The position numbers and the translations under genes were made by a program. A DNA stretch of 64,000 bases from Burkholderiales bacterium (GTDB lineage Bacteria; Pseudomonadota; Gammaproteobacteria; Burkholderiales; Burkholderiaceae_C), in NCBI GenBank assembly GCA_016213325.1, contig JACRAY010000014.1, forward strand, positions 310,001 to 374,000. Reading direction: 5' to 3'. Of the stretch, positions 28,951-37,483 are shown piece after piece. The notes under the pieces were generated by a model that had not been told where the DNA came from, ran no database searches, and saw only the letters and a list, made by a program, of their open reading frames with translations. Numbering within the stretch: position 1 is the first letter of the stretch; each line of letters opens with the position of its first letter.

Positions 28951-29931
28951 ATGCCGAGCATAGCCGTCCTCCTTTGCAACCTCGGGACTCCCGACGAGCC
29001 GACCCCTGCTGCGGTGCGCCGCTACCTGGCGGAATTCCTGGCCGACCCGCGCGTGGTGGAGATTCCGCGCGCCCTCTGGCTGCCCCTGCTGTACGGGGTG
29101 ATCCTGCCGCGCCGCGCCGGCGCTTCGGCCGCCAAGTACAAGAGCATCTGGACGAGCGACGGCTCGCCGCTGAAGGTCTGGACCGAACGCCAGGCCAAGC
29201 GCCTGCAGGGCTGGCTGGGCGAGCACGGGCGCCAGGTGCGGGTGCTGCCTGCCATGCGATACGGCAACCCTTCGATCCGGGCGCAGCTCGACGAACTGGC
29301 GGCCGCCAAGGTGGGCCGCATCCTCATCCTGCCCTGCTACCCGCAGTACTCGGGCACCACCACCGCCAGCGTGATCGACGGCGTGTCGGACTGGTCGCGG
29401 GCCACGCGCAGCATCCCCGAGTTCCGCTTCGTCAATCGCTACCACGACGACCGCGGCTACATCGAGGCGTATGCCAGACGCATCGAGAAGCACTGGCGCG
29501 AGCACGGCCGCGGCGACCACCTGGTGATGAGCTTCCACGGCGTGCCCGAACGGATCATCCGGCTGGGCGACCCCTACCAGGACGAATGCAGCCGCACGGC
29601 GAAGCTGCTGGCCACCAAGCTGATGCTGGAGGACGGGCAATACACCCTGACCTACCAGTCGCGCTTCGGCCGCGCCAGGTGGCTGGAGCCCTACACCGAG
29701 CCCACGGTGCAGCAATTGGCGAGAAAAGGCGTGCAGCGCCTCGACATCGTGTGCCCCGGCTTCACGTCCGATTGCCTGGAGACGCTGGAGGAGATCGCGA
29801 TGGAAGTGCGCGATGCCTTCCTGCAGGCGGGCGGCCAGGAGTTCCGCTACATCCCCTGCCTCAATGACGAGACGGCGTGGATAGCTGCGCTTGGGGCACT
29901 GGCCGAGCGTCACCTGTCCGGGTGGGACTGA
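28951..29931 (+). CDS. hemH: Ferrochelatase
   Basis: 326 residues. Inserts ferrous iron into protoporphyrin IX, the last step of protoheme synthesis. Visible are VLLCNLGTPDEPT at the N-terminus, LPCYPQYSGTTTASV, the metal-site motif MSFHGVPERI (catalytic His), YTLTYQSRFG and CPGFTSDCLETLEEIAME (catalytic Glu region). The 3' end overlaps the convergent hydrolase gene by 71 bases. The start is closely divergent from the HAD gene, so both promoters must be compact or overlap coding sequence. Confidence 0.96.
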   Translation: MPSIAVLLCNLGTPDEPTPAAVRRYLAEFLADPRVVEIPRALWLPLLYGVILPRRAGASAAKYKSIWTSDGSPLKVWTERQAKRLQGWLGEHGRQVRVLPAMRYGNPSIRAQLDELAAAKVGRILILPCYPQYSGTTTASVIDGVSDWSRATRSIPEFRFVNRYHDDRGYIEAYARRIEKHWREHGRGDHLVMSFHGVPERIIRLGDPYQDECSRTAKLLATKLMLEDGQYTLTYQSRFGRARWLEPYTEPTVQQLARKGVQRLDIVCPGFTSDCLETLEEIAMEVRDAFLQAGGQEFRYIPCLNDETAWIAALGALAERHLSGWD

Positions 29932-30799
29932 ACGCCTGCTGCTCGATGAACTGGGTCACCAGCTCCAGTTGCTCGGGCACGTTCAGCGCGGGCGCGTGGC
30001 CCACGCCCGCGATCTCCACCACGCGCGTCAGGCCCAGCAGGCCCGGGCCGCGCAGCATCAAGCCTTCGGCGGCCTCGCGCAGCACCAGGTCGGACTCGGC
30101 ACCGCGCAGCAGCAGCACGGGGATGCGGATTTCGTCGTAGTGCTGCCAGATGTCGTAGTCATTCGGGTGGTCGATGAACTGCCGCACCATCGCGGGGTCG
30201 TAGTGCGGCGTGATGCGCCCGTCGGGGAGGCGGCGCGTCGACGTTTCGGCCAGCCGCCGCCATTGCGCATCGGACAGCCAGCCGAAGGGCTTGTAGACCT
30301 GCCGGAAGAACGACTCCAGCTCGGCCATGGTGTCGAAAGCGGGCGGGTTGCCGGCATACGCGCGGATGCGCTGCAGGGCGGGGGCAGCCAGTTGCGGCGC
30401 GTTGTCGTTGAGCAGCAGGCTCGCGATACGCGGCTTCATCTGCGGCTGGAACAGCCCCGATGCACACACGGTTCCGAGCGCCCCACCCATCGACGTGCCG
30501 ACCCAGTGGGCGCGCTCGATGCCGAGCTGGTCGAACAGGTCGGCGGCAATGCGCGCATAGAACTCGAGCTTGTATTCCTTCGAAGGGTCACGGCTCCACT
30601 GGCTCAGGCCACGCCCCAGCGTGTCGGGACACACCACGCGCCAGCCGCGCGCGGCCAGGTGCTGCGCCAGTTCGTCCATGTCGCGGCCGGTACGCGCCAG
30701 GCCGTGCCATGCGATCACCGTGCCGCGCTCGGCCGTGCCCCACTCGGTGTAATGGATTTCGCGCCCTGCGCAGGTCGCGTAGTTGGAAGTGAATGACAT
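29861..30799 (-). CDS. Alpha/beta hydrolase
   Basis: 312 residues. Alpha/beta-hydrolase fold with WHGLARTGRDMDELAQHLAARGWRVVCPDTLGRG (oxyanion-hole HG), nucleophile elbow WVGTSMGGALG (GxSxG), LLLRGAESDLV (acid) and VGHAPALNVPEQ (catalytic His). Substrate unknown; esterase or lactonase-like. The last ~22 residues (from SPTRTGDARPV) are a Pro/Ser-rich tail encoded in the region overlapping hemH and are probably not part of the fold. The ATG at 30799 is chosen for the clean MSFTSNYATCAGREIHYTEWG N-terminus. Lies just upstream-to-downstream of livM (11 bases) and may be read from the same transcript end. Confidence 0.88.
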   Translation of the reverse strand: MSFTSNYATCAGREIHYTEWGTAERGTVIAWHGLARTGRDMDELAQHLAARGWRVVCPDTLGRGLSQWSRDPSKEYKLEFYARIAADLFDQLGIERAHWVGTSMGGALGTVCASGLFQPQMKPRIASLLLNDNAPQLAAPALQRIRAYAGNPPAFDTMAELESFFRQVYKPFGWLSDAQWRRLAETSTRRLPDGRITPHYDPAMVRQFIDHPNDYDIWQHYDEIRIPVLLLRGAESDLVLREAAEGLMLRGPGLLGLTRVVEIAGVGHAPALNVPEQLELVTQFIEQQAFSPTRTGDARPVPQAQLSTPSRH

Positions 30800-30810
30800 G
30801 CGGCCTCCGG

Positions 30811-31935
30811 TCACTTGTGTTGCGGCACTTCTTCGGCGATCAGGGCCGCCGGCGGCGCGGGCTCGGCCGGGCGCGACGATCGCATCGCCCGCAGCCGCCC
30901 CACGATGCCGGTGGGGAAGTAGTAGACGGACAGCACGAACAGCAGGCCCAGCCACAGCAGCCAGCGGTCGGGCGACAGCAGCGCCGACAGCGTGGCCACG
31001 CCCGCAGTGGCATCGCTGGCCAGCTTCAGCAGGTCCTGCAGGTAGCTTTGCGCCACCACGAAGATCACCGAGCCGATGGCCGCGCCATAGATCGTGCCCA
31101 TGCCGCCGATCACCACGATCAGCAGCACGTCGAGCATGATCTCGAACGACAGCGTGGTGTCGGGGCCGTTGTAACGCAGCCAGATGGCGAGCATGGCGCC
31201 CGCCAGCGTGGCGAACAGGGCCGACAGGATGCTCGAGATCGTGCGGTAGACCACCACGCGGTAGCCGATGGCCTCGGCGCGGAACTCGTTCTCGCGGATC
31301 GCCTGCAGCACGCGGCCGAAGGGCGAGTTGACGATGCGCAGCATGGCGAGGAACAGCACCAGCGCGACTGCGAACAGCAGGTAGTAGCTCACGAGCCGCC
31401 CGTCGATGGCCACGCCGAAGAGCGGCTCTTCCATTAGCCGGTAGCTGGGCGACAGCACTTCAGGCATCTTGAAAGTCAGGCCGTCTTCGCCGCCGGTCAC
31501 TTCGGACAGCTGCGACGCGAGCGTCTGGAACGCGGCGGCGAAGGCGAGCGTGATCATCGAGAAGAAGATCGCCCGCACGCGCAGCGAAAACAGGCCGATG
31601 GCCAGCGCCAGTACGAACGACAGCACGAGCGCGATGCCCAGGCCGGCGGCGATGGCGCCCCAGCCGGGGCCGATGCGGGTGGAGGCGATGGCGATGCCGT
31701 AGGCGCCGATGCCGAAGAACATCGTGTGCGCGAAGCTCACGATGCCGGTGTAGCCCAGCAGCAGGTCGAAGCTGGCCACCAGCACGATGAAGATCAGGAC
31801 CTTCGCCGCGACGTTGAAGGCCTTGACGCCGGGGATGATGAAGGGCGCCAGCGCCAGCGCGACGAGCATGGCGACGAGCAGCACGGCCAGCACGCGGTTG
31901 CGGGGCAGGTCGCCGGAGAGCAGGCGGTTCAGCAT
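30811..31935 (-). CDS. livM: Branched-chain amino acid type ABC transporter permease LivM
   Basis: 374 residues, about ten membrane helices. Inner-membrane permease of the HAAT family; the N-terminus RVLAVLLVAMLVALALAPF leads into LLLGYTGIVSFAHTMFFGIGAYG, the LivM signature. The conserved loop EPLFGVAIDGRLVSYYLLFAVALV and RIVNSPFGRVLQAIRENEFRAEAIGY with GGMGTIYGAAIGSVIF complete the family pattern. The C-terminal tail after FPTGIVGRLRAM is Pro/Ala-rich. Last gene of the five-gene operon; 10 bases follow livH. Confidence 0.94.
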   Translation of the reverse strand: MLNRLLSGDLPRNRVLAVLLVAMLVALALAPFIIPGVKAFNVAAKVLIFIVLVASFDLLLGYTGIVSFAHTMFFGIGAYGIAIASTRIGPGWGAIAAGLGIALVLSFVLALAIGLFSLRVRAIFFSMITLAFAAAFQTLASQLSEVTGGEDGLTFKMPEVLSPSYRLMEEPLFGVAIDGRLVSYYLLFAVALVLFLAMLRIVNSPFGRVLQAIRENEFRAEAIGYRVVVYRTISSILSALFATLAGAMLAIWLRYNGPDTTLSFEIMLDVLLIVVIGGMGTIYGAAIGSVIFVVAQSYLQDLLKLASDATAGVATLSALLSPDRWLLWLGLLFVLSVYYFPTGIVGRLRAMRSSRPAEPAPPAALIAEEVPQHK

Positions 31936-31945
31936 GGGCGTGACC

Positions 31946-32929
31946 TCACTTCGCCAGCGCGTAGACGCCCTGCGGCCGCCACAGCAGGATGGCCATCATC
32001 AGGGCGATGTTGGAGAACAGCGCTGCCTTGGGCACCAGGAAGCCGGTGTAGTTGGCCATCAGGCCCACCAGCAGCGCACCGATCAGCGCGCCGGTGGTGG
32101 AGCCCAGCCCACCGATGATCAGCACGATGAAGATCAGCACGTTGACCTGCGCGCCCATCTGCGGCGTGACGGCCTGCTGGTACAGGCCCCACATGACGCC
32201 GCCCAGCCCGGCCAGCGCGCTGCCGGCCACGAAGACGCCGATGAAGAGCGTGCGGATGCGGTAGCCGAGCGACTCGACCATCTCGCGGTCCTGCACGCCG
32301 GCGCGGATCAGCAGGCCGATCTTGGTGCGCGTCAGCGTCCACAGCAGCGCCGCGAACACCGCGAGGCCGACCACCACCGCGATCAGGCGGTACTTCTCGA
32401 TGGCCGCCTCGCCCATCATCACGTTGCCTCGGATGCCCTCGGGCAGCGGCATGGCGATCTGCAGCGGGCCCCAGATCACCTTGATCAGCTCTTCGCCGAT
32501 GATCATGCCGCCCATGGTGATGAGGATCTGCTTCAGGTGGTTGCCGTACACCGGGCGCACGATGAAGCGCTCGAAGGCCAGGCCCACCGCGCCCGCTACC
32601 AGCATCGCCACCACCATCGCCGGCAGCACCGCGAGCAGGTTCACCAGCAGGCTGCCCGAAGCGGTGTAGTCGCCCATCGCGCCCAGCACGCTGGTGGCGA
32701 CGAAGGCCCCCAGCGCGATGAACACGCCATGGCCGAAGTTCAGCACGTCCATCAGGCCGAACACCAGCGTGAGGCCCGACGCGATGATGAAGATGATCAT
32801 GCCCATGGCGAGGCCGGCCACCGTCAGGGTGAGCCAGGTCGATCCCGAGCCGATGAAGGGCAGCACCAGCAGGGCCAGCACCGGCACCAGCGCCAGCGGT
32901 TTCCAGTCGGCATCCTTCAACATGTTCAT
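31946..32929 (-). CDS. livH: Branched-chain amino acid type ABC transporter permease LivH
   Basis: 327 residues, about eight to nine membrane helices. Visible are LTVAGLAMGMIIFIIASGLTLVFGLMDVLNFGHGVFIALGAF (LivH signature, NFGHG), GLLIRAGVQDREMVESLGY (cytoplasmic coupling loop), GLGGVMWGLYQQAVTPQMG and VLIIGGLGSTTGALIGALLVG. The ATG at 32929 overlaps the livF stop (ATGA); the far longer open frame upstream is antisense-like to livF and was discarded. Confidence 0.94.
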   Translation of the reverse strand: MNMLKDADWKPLALVPVLALLVLPFIGSGSTWLTLTVAGLAMGMIIFIIASGLTLVFGLMDVLNFGHGVFIALGAFVATSVLGAMGDYTASGSLLVNLLAVLPAMVVAMLVAGAVGLAFERFIVRPVYGNHLKQILITMGGMIIGEELIKVIWGPLQIAMPLPEGIRGNVMMGEAAIEKYRLIAVVVGLAVFAALLWTLTRTKIGLLIRAGVQDREMVESLGYRIRTLFIGVFVAGSALAGLGGVMWGLYQQAVTPQMGAQVNVLIFIVLIIGGLGSTTGALIGALLVGLMANYTGFLVPKAALFSNIALMMAILLWRPQGVYALAK

Positions 32930-33645
32930 AGTGCCAGCCCCAGCAGCTCCTGCTGCAGTTCCTCGTTGTCCGCCAGCTCCTTCATGGAGCCTGCATGCAC
33001 CACCTGCCCGTTGTCCATCACGGCGACCGTGTCGCCCAGCCGCTTGGCGAAGTTGATGTTCTGCTCCACGAGCAGGATGGTCACGCCGCTCGCCTTCAGC
33101 TCGGCGAAGGCGTCGATCATGTTGTTGATGATGGCGGGCGCCAGGCCCTTGCTCGGCTCGTCGATGAGCAGCAGCTCGCGCGGCTCGACGATCGCGCGCG
33201 ACACGGCCAGCATCTGCTTCTGCCCGCCCGACAGCTTGCCGGCCGGGTGGTTCCAGAACTTCTCGACCGCCGGGAACAGCTTGAAGATCCACTGCAGGCG
33301 CTGGTCGTCCATCTGCGCCGCGTTCTTCGCAGCGCGCGCGGCCAGCAGCATGTTCTCCTTCACCGTGAGGTCGGCGAAGATGCCCATGTTCTCCGGCACG
33401 TAGGCCACGTTCATGCCGGCGATCTGCGGGGTCGGCAGCTGCGTGATGTCCTGCCCGTTGAAGTCGATGCGGCCCTGCGACGCGCGCCACAGGCCCATGA
33501 TGGTCCTGAGCGTCGTGGTCTTGCCCGCGCCATTGCGGCCCAAGAGCATGGTGAGCTGCGCCTTGGGCACCGCGAGGTCTACGCCGTGCAGGATGTGGTA
33601 CGCGCCGATGTGCGTGTGCACGCCCTTCAGTTCGAGCAGGTTCAT
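32926..33645 (-). CDS. livF: ABC transporter ATP-binding protein LivF
   Basis: 239 residues. Cytoplasmic ATPase of the HAAT transporter. Walker A GRNGAGKTT, Q-loop region YVPENMGIFADLTVKENM (LivF-specific PE after the loop), signature LSGGQKQMLAVSRAI, Walker B LLLIDEPSKGLAP and the switch VEQNINF. The LDEPSKGLAP wording separates LivF from LivG. Overlaps livG at its start and livH at its stop by ATGA, so translation is coupled. Confidence 0.95.
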   Translation of the reverse strand: MNLLELKGVHTHIGAYHILHGVDLAVPKAQLTMLLGRNGAGKTTTLRTIMGLWRASQGRIDFNGQDITQLPTPQIAGMNVAYVPENMGIFADLTVKENMLLAARAAKNAAQMDDQRLQWIFKLFPAVEKFWNHPAGKLSGGQKQMLAVSRAIVEPRELLLIDEPSKGLAPAIINNMIDAFAELKASGVTILLVEQNINFAKRLGDTVAVMDNGQVVHAGSMKELADNEELQQELLGLAL

Positions 33646-34415
33646 GCGGGCTCCTTCGCGGCGATGCCCAGGTACGCCTCCTGGACGATGGGCGACGCGA
33701 TGACTTCGGCTGGTTCACCATCGGCCACCAGCGAGCCGTTGTGCAGCACGATGATGCGGTCCGCGAGTTCGCGCACCACGTCCATCTTGTGCTCCACCAG
33801 CAGGATGGTCTTGCTCTTGTCGTCCTTCAGCTTGCGGATCAGGTTGAGGATGACCGGCGCCTCGGCGTGGTTCATGCCCGCGGTCGGCTCGTCGAACATG
33901 AACACCGATGGCTCCAGCGCCATCAGCAAAGCCACCTCCAGCTTGCGCTGGTCGCCATGCGGCAGGTTGGCCACCAGTTCGTGCTCCTTGTCCTTCAGCG
34001 CCACTGCAGCCAGCACTTCGTCGGCCCGCTCGGTCAGCGCCTTGTGGTCGCTCCACACGCTCCACAGGTTGAGCCCGCGCCGGTGCTCGCCTTCGCGCGC
34101 TGCCTGCACCGCGAGGCGGATGTTCTCCAGCACGCTCAGGCGCGGGAACAGGTTGGTGAGCTGGAACGCCCGCCCCAGGCCGGCGCGCGTGCGCTGCGAG
34201 GCCGACATGCCCGAGAGGTCGCGGCCGTCGAGGGTTACGGTGCCCGCGCTGGCCTTCAGCTGGCCGGAGATCAGGTTGAAGTAGGTCGTCTTGCCGGCTC
34301 CGTTCGGGCCGACGATCGCGGTCAGCGTCCCCGGCTCGAACGAGCAGGTGACGCCATTGACCGCGACGTGGCCGCCGAAGCGGATGGTCAAGTCCTGGGT
34401 GGCGAGCAGGGCCAT
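33642..34415 (-). CDS. livG: ABC transporter ATP-binding protein LivG
   Basis: 257 residues. Walker A GPNGAGKTT, GRDLSGMSASQRTRAGLGRAFQLTNLFPRLSVLENI (the LivG 'GxxRxFQ' Q-loop), signature LPHGDQRKLEVALLMA (a HGDQR variant of LSGGQ, common in LivG), Walker B VFMFDEPTAGMNHAE and switch LVEHKMDVV. Partner ATPase of LivF. First gene after the binding-protein gene, separated from it by a terminator-like hairpin. Confidence 0.95.
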   Translation of the reverse strand: MALLATQDLTIRFGGHVAVNGVTCSFEPGTLTAIVGPNGAGKTTYFNLISGQLKASAGTVTLDGRDLSGMSASQRTRAGLGRAFQLTNLFPRLSVLENIRLAVQAAREGEHRRGLNLWSVWSDHKALTERADEVLAAVALKDKEHELVANLPHGDQRKLEVALLMALEPSVFMFDEPTAGMNHAEAPVILNLIRKLKDDKSKTILLVEHKMDVVRELADRIIVLHNGSLVADGEPAEVIASPIVQEAYLGIAAKEPA

Positions 34416-34448
34416 GGGTGTGCGAGTCCCCCGCGCCGCGCGGGCACG

Positions 34449-34498
34449 AAAAAAAAAGAGTGAAGGACGAGGCGGCGAACGCCGCCCCGTTATCGTCC
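34449..34498 (-). terminator. Terminator-like hairpin between binding-protein gene and livG
   Basis: On the minus strand, right after the binding-protein stop, GGACGA pairs with TCGTCC around an inner GGCGGCG/CGCCGCC stem, and nine Ts follow about 7 bases later (34449-34457). Probably a leaky terminator that lowers expression of livGFHM relative to the binding protein. Confidence 0.65.
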
Positions 34499-34500
34499 GC

Positions 34501-35697
34501 CTACCGCTTGTTGCGGATCGGGATCTGCATCTCTTCGGGCTTGATCACGCGCACCAGCTCCGGCACGCCCCAGGCGAAGGCCGGGTCGTTCTTGATCTTG
34601 AAGTGGTACATCTCCTGCATGGCCTGGTGGTCTTCCTTGCGGAAGGTCATCTTGCCCTTGGGCGTCTCGAAGCTCATGCCTTCCATCGCTGCGATCAGCT
34701 TGTCGGAGTTGGTGTCGCCGCCGGTCTTCTTCAGCGCCTCGACCACGGCCATCGCCGCGCTCATGCCGCCGGCGGTGAAGAAGTCGGGCGGGCTCTTCAA
34801 GCGGCTGTAGTGGTTGGCCACCAGCCACTCGTTGGCCTTGTTCTTCGGGATGCCGAAGTAGTAGTAGAGCGCGCCTTCCATGCCTTCGAACTGCTTGTAG
34901 GCCACCATGGCGGGCAGGATGTTCCCGCCGGTGGCCAGTTCGATGCCGTAGCGCTTTTTCAGGTCGAGTTCGGCGATCTTCGGGAACGGTGTCGGGGCGC
35001 CCGACCACACGACCGAGATGAACTTCTTGCCCGGCTGGTCCTTCAGGCGGTCGATGATGCGCTGCAGGCCGGCCGTGAAGTCGGTGGTGCCGACCGGCAG
35101 GTACTCTTCATGCACGATCTTCGCCTTCTTCACGAACTCCTTGGACGCCTTCACCGCGTCGCGGCCGAAAGCGTTGTCGTTCGCGAGCACGGCCACCACG
35201 TTGCCCGGCTGGTCCAGCGCGGCAGCGTTGGCGGCGGCGTCCTGGCTGCTGTTGCGGCCGGTGCGGAAAATGTAGCGGTTCCACTTGTCGCCGGTGATGC
35301 TGTCGGCCACCGCGGGCTCCACCAGCAGCACCTTCTTGTATTCCTCGGCGACGGGCAGCATGGCCAGGGCCACGGGGCTGGCGGTGGGGCCGACCGCGAT
35401 GTCGACCTTGTCGTCGGCATAGGCCGCGGCCAGCAGCGACTTGCCCACGTCGGGCTTGCCCTGGTCGTCCTTCTCGATCACGACCAGCTTGCGGCCGTTG
35501 ACGGCCATCGTGCCGTTGGTGGCGTATTCCAGGCCCAGGTTGAAACCGACGATGGTCTGCTTCGCATAGGCTTCCAGCGGGCCGGTCTTGCTGGCGATGA
35601 TGGCGATCTTGATGTCCTTGGCCTGGGCCAGGGCGGCGATCGGGGATGCGAGGGCGGCGGCGACGGCGGCCAGCGCAACCCAGGTGCGACGATGCAT
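34501..35697 (-). CDS. Branched-chain amino acid/amide type ABC substrate-binding protein
   Basis: 398 residues with Sec signal peptide (MHRRTWVALAAVAAALASPIAALAQA). Periplasmic type I binding fold (Peripla_BP_6): IKIAIIASKTGPLEAYAKQTIVGFNLGLEYAT, VDIAVGPTASPVALAMLPVAEEYKK, then NVVAVLANDNAFGRDAV and FFTAGGMSAAMAVVEALKKTGGDTNSDKLIAAMEGMSFETPKGKMTFR. Ligand not predictable; relatives bind amides, urea, aromatic or branched-chain acids. ATG at 35697 has GAGGAG 7 bases upstream. First gene of the operon behind the sigma-54 promoter. Confidence 0.93.
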   Translation of the reverse strand: MHRRTWVALAAVAAALASPIAALAQAKDIKIAIIASKTGPLEAYAKQTIVGFNLGLEYATNGTMAVNGRKLVVIEKDDQGKPDVGKSLLAAAYADDKVDIAVGPTASPVALAMLPVAEEYKKVLLVEPAVADSITGDKWNRYIFRTGRNSSQDAAANAAALDQPGNVVAVLANDNAFGRDAVKASKEFVKKAKIVHEEYLPVGTTDFTAGLQRIIDRLKDQPGKKFISVVWSGAPTPFPKIAELDLKKRYGIELATGGNILPAMVAYKQFEGMEGALYYYFGIPKNKANEWLVANHYSRLKSPPDFFTAGGMSAAMAVVEALKKTGGDTNSDKLIAAMEGMSFETPKGKMTFRKEDHQAMQEMYHFKIKNDPAFAWGVPELVRVIKPEEMQIPIRNKR

Positions 35698-35742
35698 GGA
35701 TGGTCTCCTCAATTGAAACGACTGCAGAACCCCGGTGCCTCA

Positions 35743-35759
35743 TGCACGGCGCGTGCCAG
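35743..35759 (-). promoter_or_regulatory. Sigma-54 (-24/-12) promoter of the liv-type operon
   Basis: Minus strand CTGGCACG-N4-GTGCA matches the RpoN consensus YTGGCACG-N4-TTGCW with one mismatch (G for the first T of the -12 box). The invariant GG and GC have the required spacing. Expected start near 35733, giving a ~36-base leader with the GAGGAG ribosome site. Three enhancer-like operators lie 50-125 bases upstream. Confidence 0.82.
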
Positions 35760-35808
35760 CACGTAAGTGCTTGATTCGCAAAGGATCTTGCGCCGCCGAC
35801 GGCCCGAT

Positions 35809-35869
35809 TGCCTGAAAATCAGACAGTCTCGAGTGTCTGATTTTCAGGCAACTGTCTGGTATTCAGACA
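35809..35869. promoter_or_regulatory. Three enhancer (UAS) sites for the sigma-54 activator
   Basis: Three copies of TGYCTGA-N3-TCAGRCA: 35809-35825 (perfect fit), 35834-35850 (perfect fit, inverted copy of the first) and 35853-35869 (one mismatch, TGTCTGG). The first two together make a long perfect inverted repeat with 15-base arms at 35811-35825 and 35834-35848. The second and third overlap or lie inside the last codons of the activator gene. Position and dyad symmetry fit binding of Fis-type dimers upstream of the -24/-12 promoter. Confidence 0.8.
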
Positions 35870-37316
35870 GCGAGTCGAGCCGCTCGTAGAGCTTGGCCCG
35901 TGAGATGCCCAGCAGTTTGGCGGCCGCCAGCTTGTTGCCGCCGGTGGCGGCCAAGGCGGCATGCAACGCCTGCTTTTCCAGTTCGGCGACCTGCTCGGCC
36001 AGCGGCCTGAGCAGCGGAGCCTGCCCCGCGGCCGGCGCGCGCGGCGCCGGCGGCATCGGCGGCAGCCGCTCGATGCCGGCTTCGCCCAGCACTTCCTCGA
36101 GCTGCTTGGTATCGATGTGCTGCGAGTCGCTGCGCATGGCCGCCTGCTCCAGCACGTTGCGCAGTTCGCGCGTGTTGCCGCGCCATGCCTGCGCGGTGAG
36201 CATCACGATGGCGTCAGGCGACAACTCGATCGGCCCCGTGCCGTTGCGGGTGGCGATGTCTTCGGCCAGCACTTCGACCAGTGCGGGGATGTCGTCGCGC
36301 CGCTCGCGCAGCGGCGGCACCTTGATCGGCAGCACGTTCAGGCGGTAGTACAGGTCTTCGCGGAACCGGCCTTCGCGCACCAGCGCGCCGAGGTCGCGCG
36401 AGGTGGCCGCGATCACGCGGGCGTCGAAGCGGATCACCTTGTTGGAGCCCAGCGGCTCGATCTCGCCTTCCTGCAGCGCGCGCAGCAGCTTGGGCTGCAG
36501 CGCGGGCGGCATGTCGCCGATCTCGTCGAGGAACAGCGTGCCCCCGTGCGCCAGCTTGAACTTGCCTTCGCGGCCCTTGCGGTCGGCACCGGTGTAAGCG
36601 CCGGGCGCCACGCCGAAGAACTCGGCTTCCAGCAGCGTGTCGGGCACGGCTGCGATGTTCACGCTGACCATGGGGCCGTTGGCGCGCGACGAGGCTGCAT
36701 GGATCGCCTGCGCCAGCAGTTCCTTGCCGGTGCCGGTCTCGCCCAGCAGGAGCACCGGGCTCGACGACATCGCGGCGCGGCGTGCCTGCCGCTTCACTTC
36801 GACGGCGGCGGGGCTGGTGCCGACGAAACTCGCCAGCGTGTACTTGGCCTTGCGCTGCGACGCCAGTTCGCGCTTGGCGTCGTCCAGGTCGCGCTGCAGC
36901 GCGGCGAACTTGTGGATCAGCGGCTGCAGGGTGGTCTCGGGGTGGTCGAACAGCACGATGCCGAGCGCGCCTATCACCTGCCCCTGCTCGTCGCGCAGCG
37001 GGATGCGGCTGACGACGAAGGTGCCCGCCTTGTTGGTCAGCAGGTCGATCAGGATCGGCTTGCCGGTGCGTATGACGCGGTCCATCTGCGTGTTCTGCAC
37101 GACTTCGGCCACCGGGTGGCCCACGAAGTCCTCGACGCGCTCGAACCCGAGCGCCGGCAGGAAGCGCTTGTACTGGTCGTTGATCCACACGACACGCGCT
37201 TCGCGGTCCACCAGCAGCATGCCTTCGCTGGCGTTGGCGAACAGGTCGAACATGGAGCGTGCAGCCAGCTCCAGGATGCGCTGGCCGTCGAGCGGCAGCG
37301 GCGTTTCGGCGGTCAT
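35844..37316 (-). CDS. Sigma-54-dependent activator, PAS-AAA+-Fis
   Basis: 490 residues. The N-terminal PAS domain spans about 20-130 ([26 protein letters not shown]), then a coiled linker. The AAA+ domain has Walker A GETGTGKE (192-199), GAYTGA (239-244, a known variant of GAFTGA that contacts sigma-54) and Walker B LFLDEIGD (261-268). A Pro/Ala linker leads to a Fis-type helix-turn-helix ([26 protein letters not shown]) at the C-terminus. It activates RpoN promoters in response to a signal sensed by PAS. Its operators lie at its own 3' end, in front of the liv-type operon. Starts at 37316 or 37325 are both possible. A much longer open frame upstream is antisense to tctA and not real. Confidence 0.93.
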   Translation of the reverse strand: MTAETPLPLDGQRILELAARSMFDLFANASEGMLLVDREARVVWINDQYKRFLPALGFERVEDFVGHPVAEVVQNTQMDRVIRTGKPILIDLLTNKAGTFVVSRIPLRDEQGQVIGALGIVLFDHPETTLQPLIHKFAALQRDLDDAKRELASQRKAKYTLASFVGTSPAAVEVKRQARRAAMSSSPVLLLGETGTGKELLAQAIHAASSRANGPMVSVNIAAVPDTLLEAEFFGVAPGAYTGADRKGREGKFKLAHGGTLFLDEIGDMPPALQPKLLRALQEGEIEPLGSNKVIRFDARVIAATSRDLGALVREGRFREDLYYRLNVLPIKVPPLRERRDDIPALVEVLAEDIATRNGTGPIELSPDAIVMLTAQAWRGNTRELRNVLEQAAMRSDSQHIDTKQLEEVLGEAGIERLPPMPPAPRAPAAGQAPLLRPLAEQVAELEKQALHAALAATGGNKLAAAKLLGISRAKLYERLDSLSEYQTVA

Positions 37317-37346
37317 GGCCGCCATTGTCCCCCTACGTGCTCGCCT

Positions 37347-37370
37347 CGTAGGCTGGGGTGAAACCCCAGC
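37347..37370 (+). repeat. REP-like palindromic element, single copy
   Basis: GTAGGCTGGGGT followed by GAAACCCCAGC, same family as the copies at 13502, 28156, 28210, 43233 and 43272. Lies in the 167-bp gap between the activator start and the tctA stop, next to a second, unrelated inverted repeat. Confidence 0.75.
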
Positions 37371-37393
37371 ACTGTGGCCACTTGCCATCGATA

Positions 37394-37476
37394 TGAACGC
37401 AGAAGACGCAGAAGAAATTTCCAAGAACTGGACTCCCTTCTGCGGTTTCTGCGCACTTCGGCGTCTTCTGCGTTCA
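37394..37476. repeat. 83-bp inverted-repeat element with nested hairpin
   Basis: Perfect 16-base terminal arms TGAACGCAGAAGACGC (37394-37409) and its complement (37461-37476). A nested inner repeat CGCAGAAG (37407-37414) pairs with CTTCTGCG (37437-37444). No coding capacity. The AACGCAGAAGACGCAGAAG wording resembles dispersed non-coding repeats that I recall from other proteobacterial genomes; miniature mobile-element origin is a guess. Confidence 0.6.
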
Positions 37477-37483
37477 AGACCTT

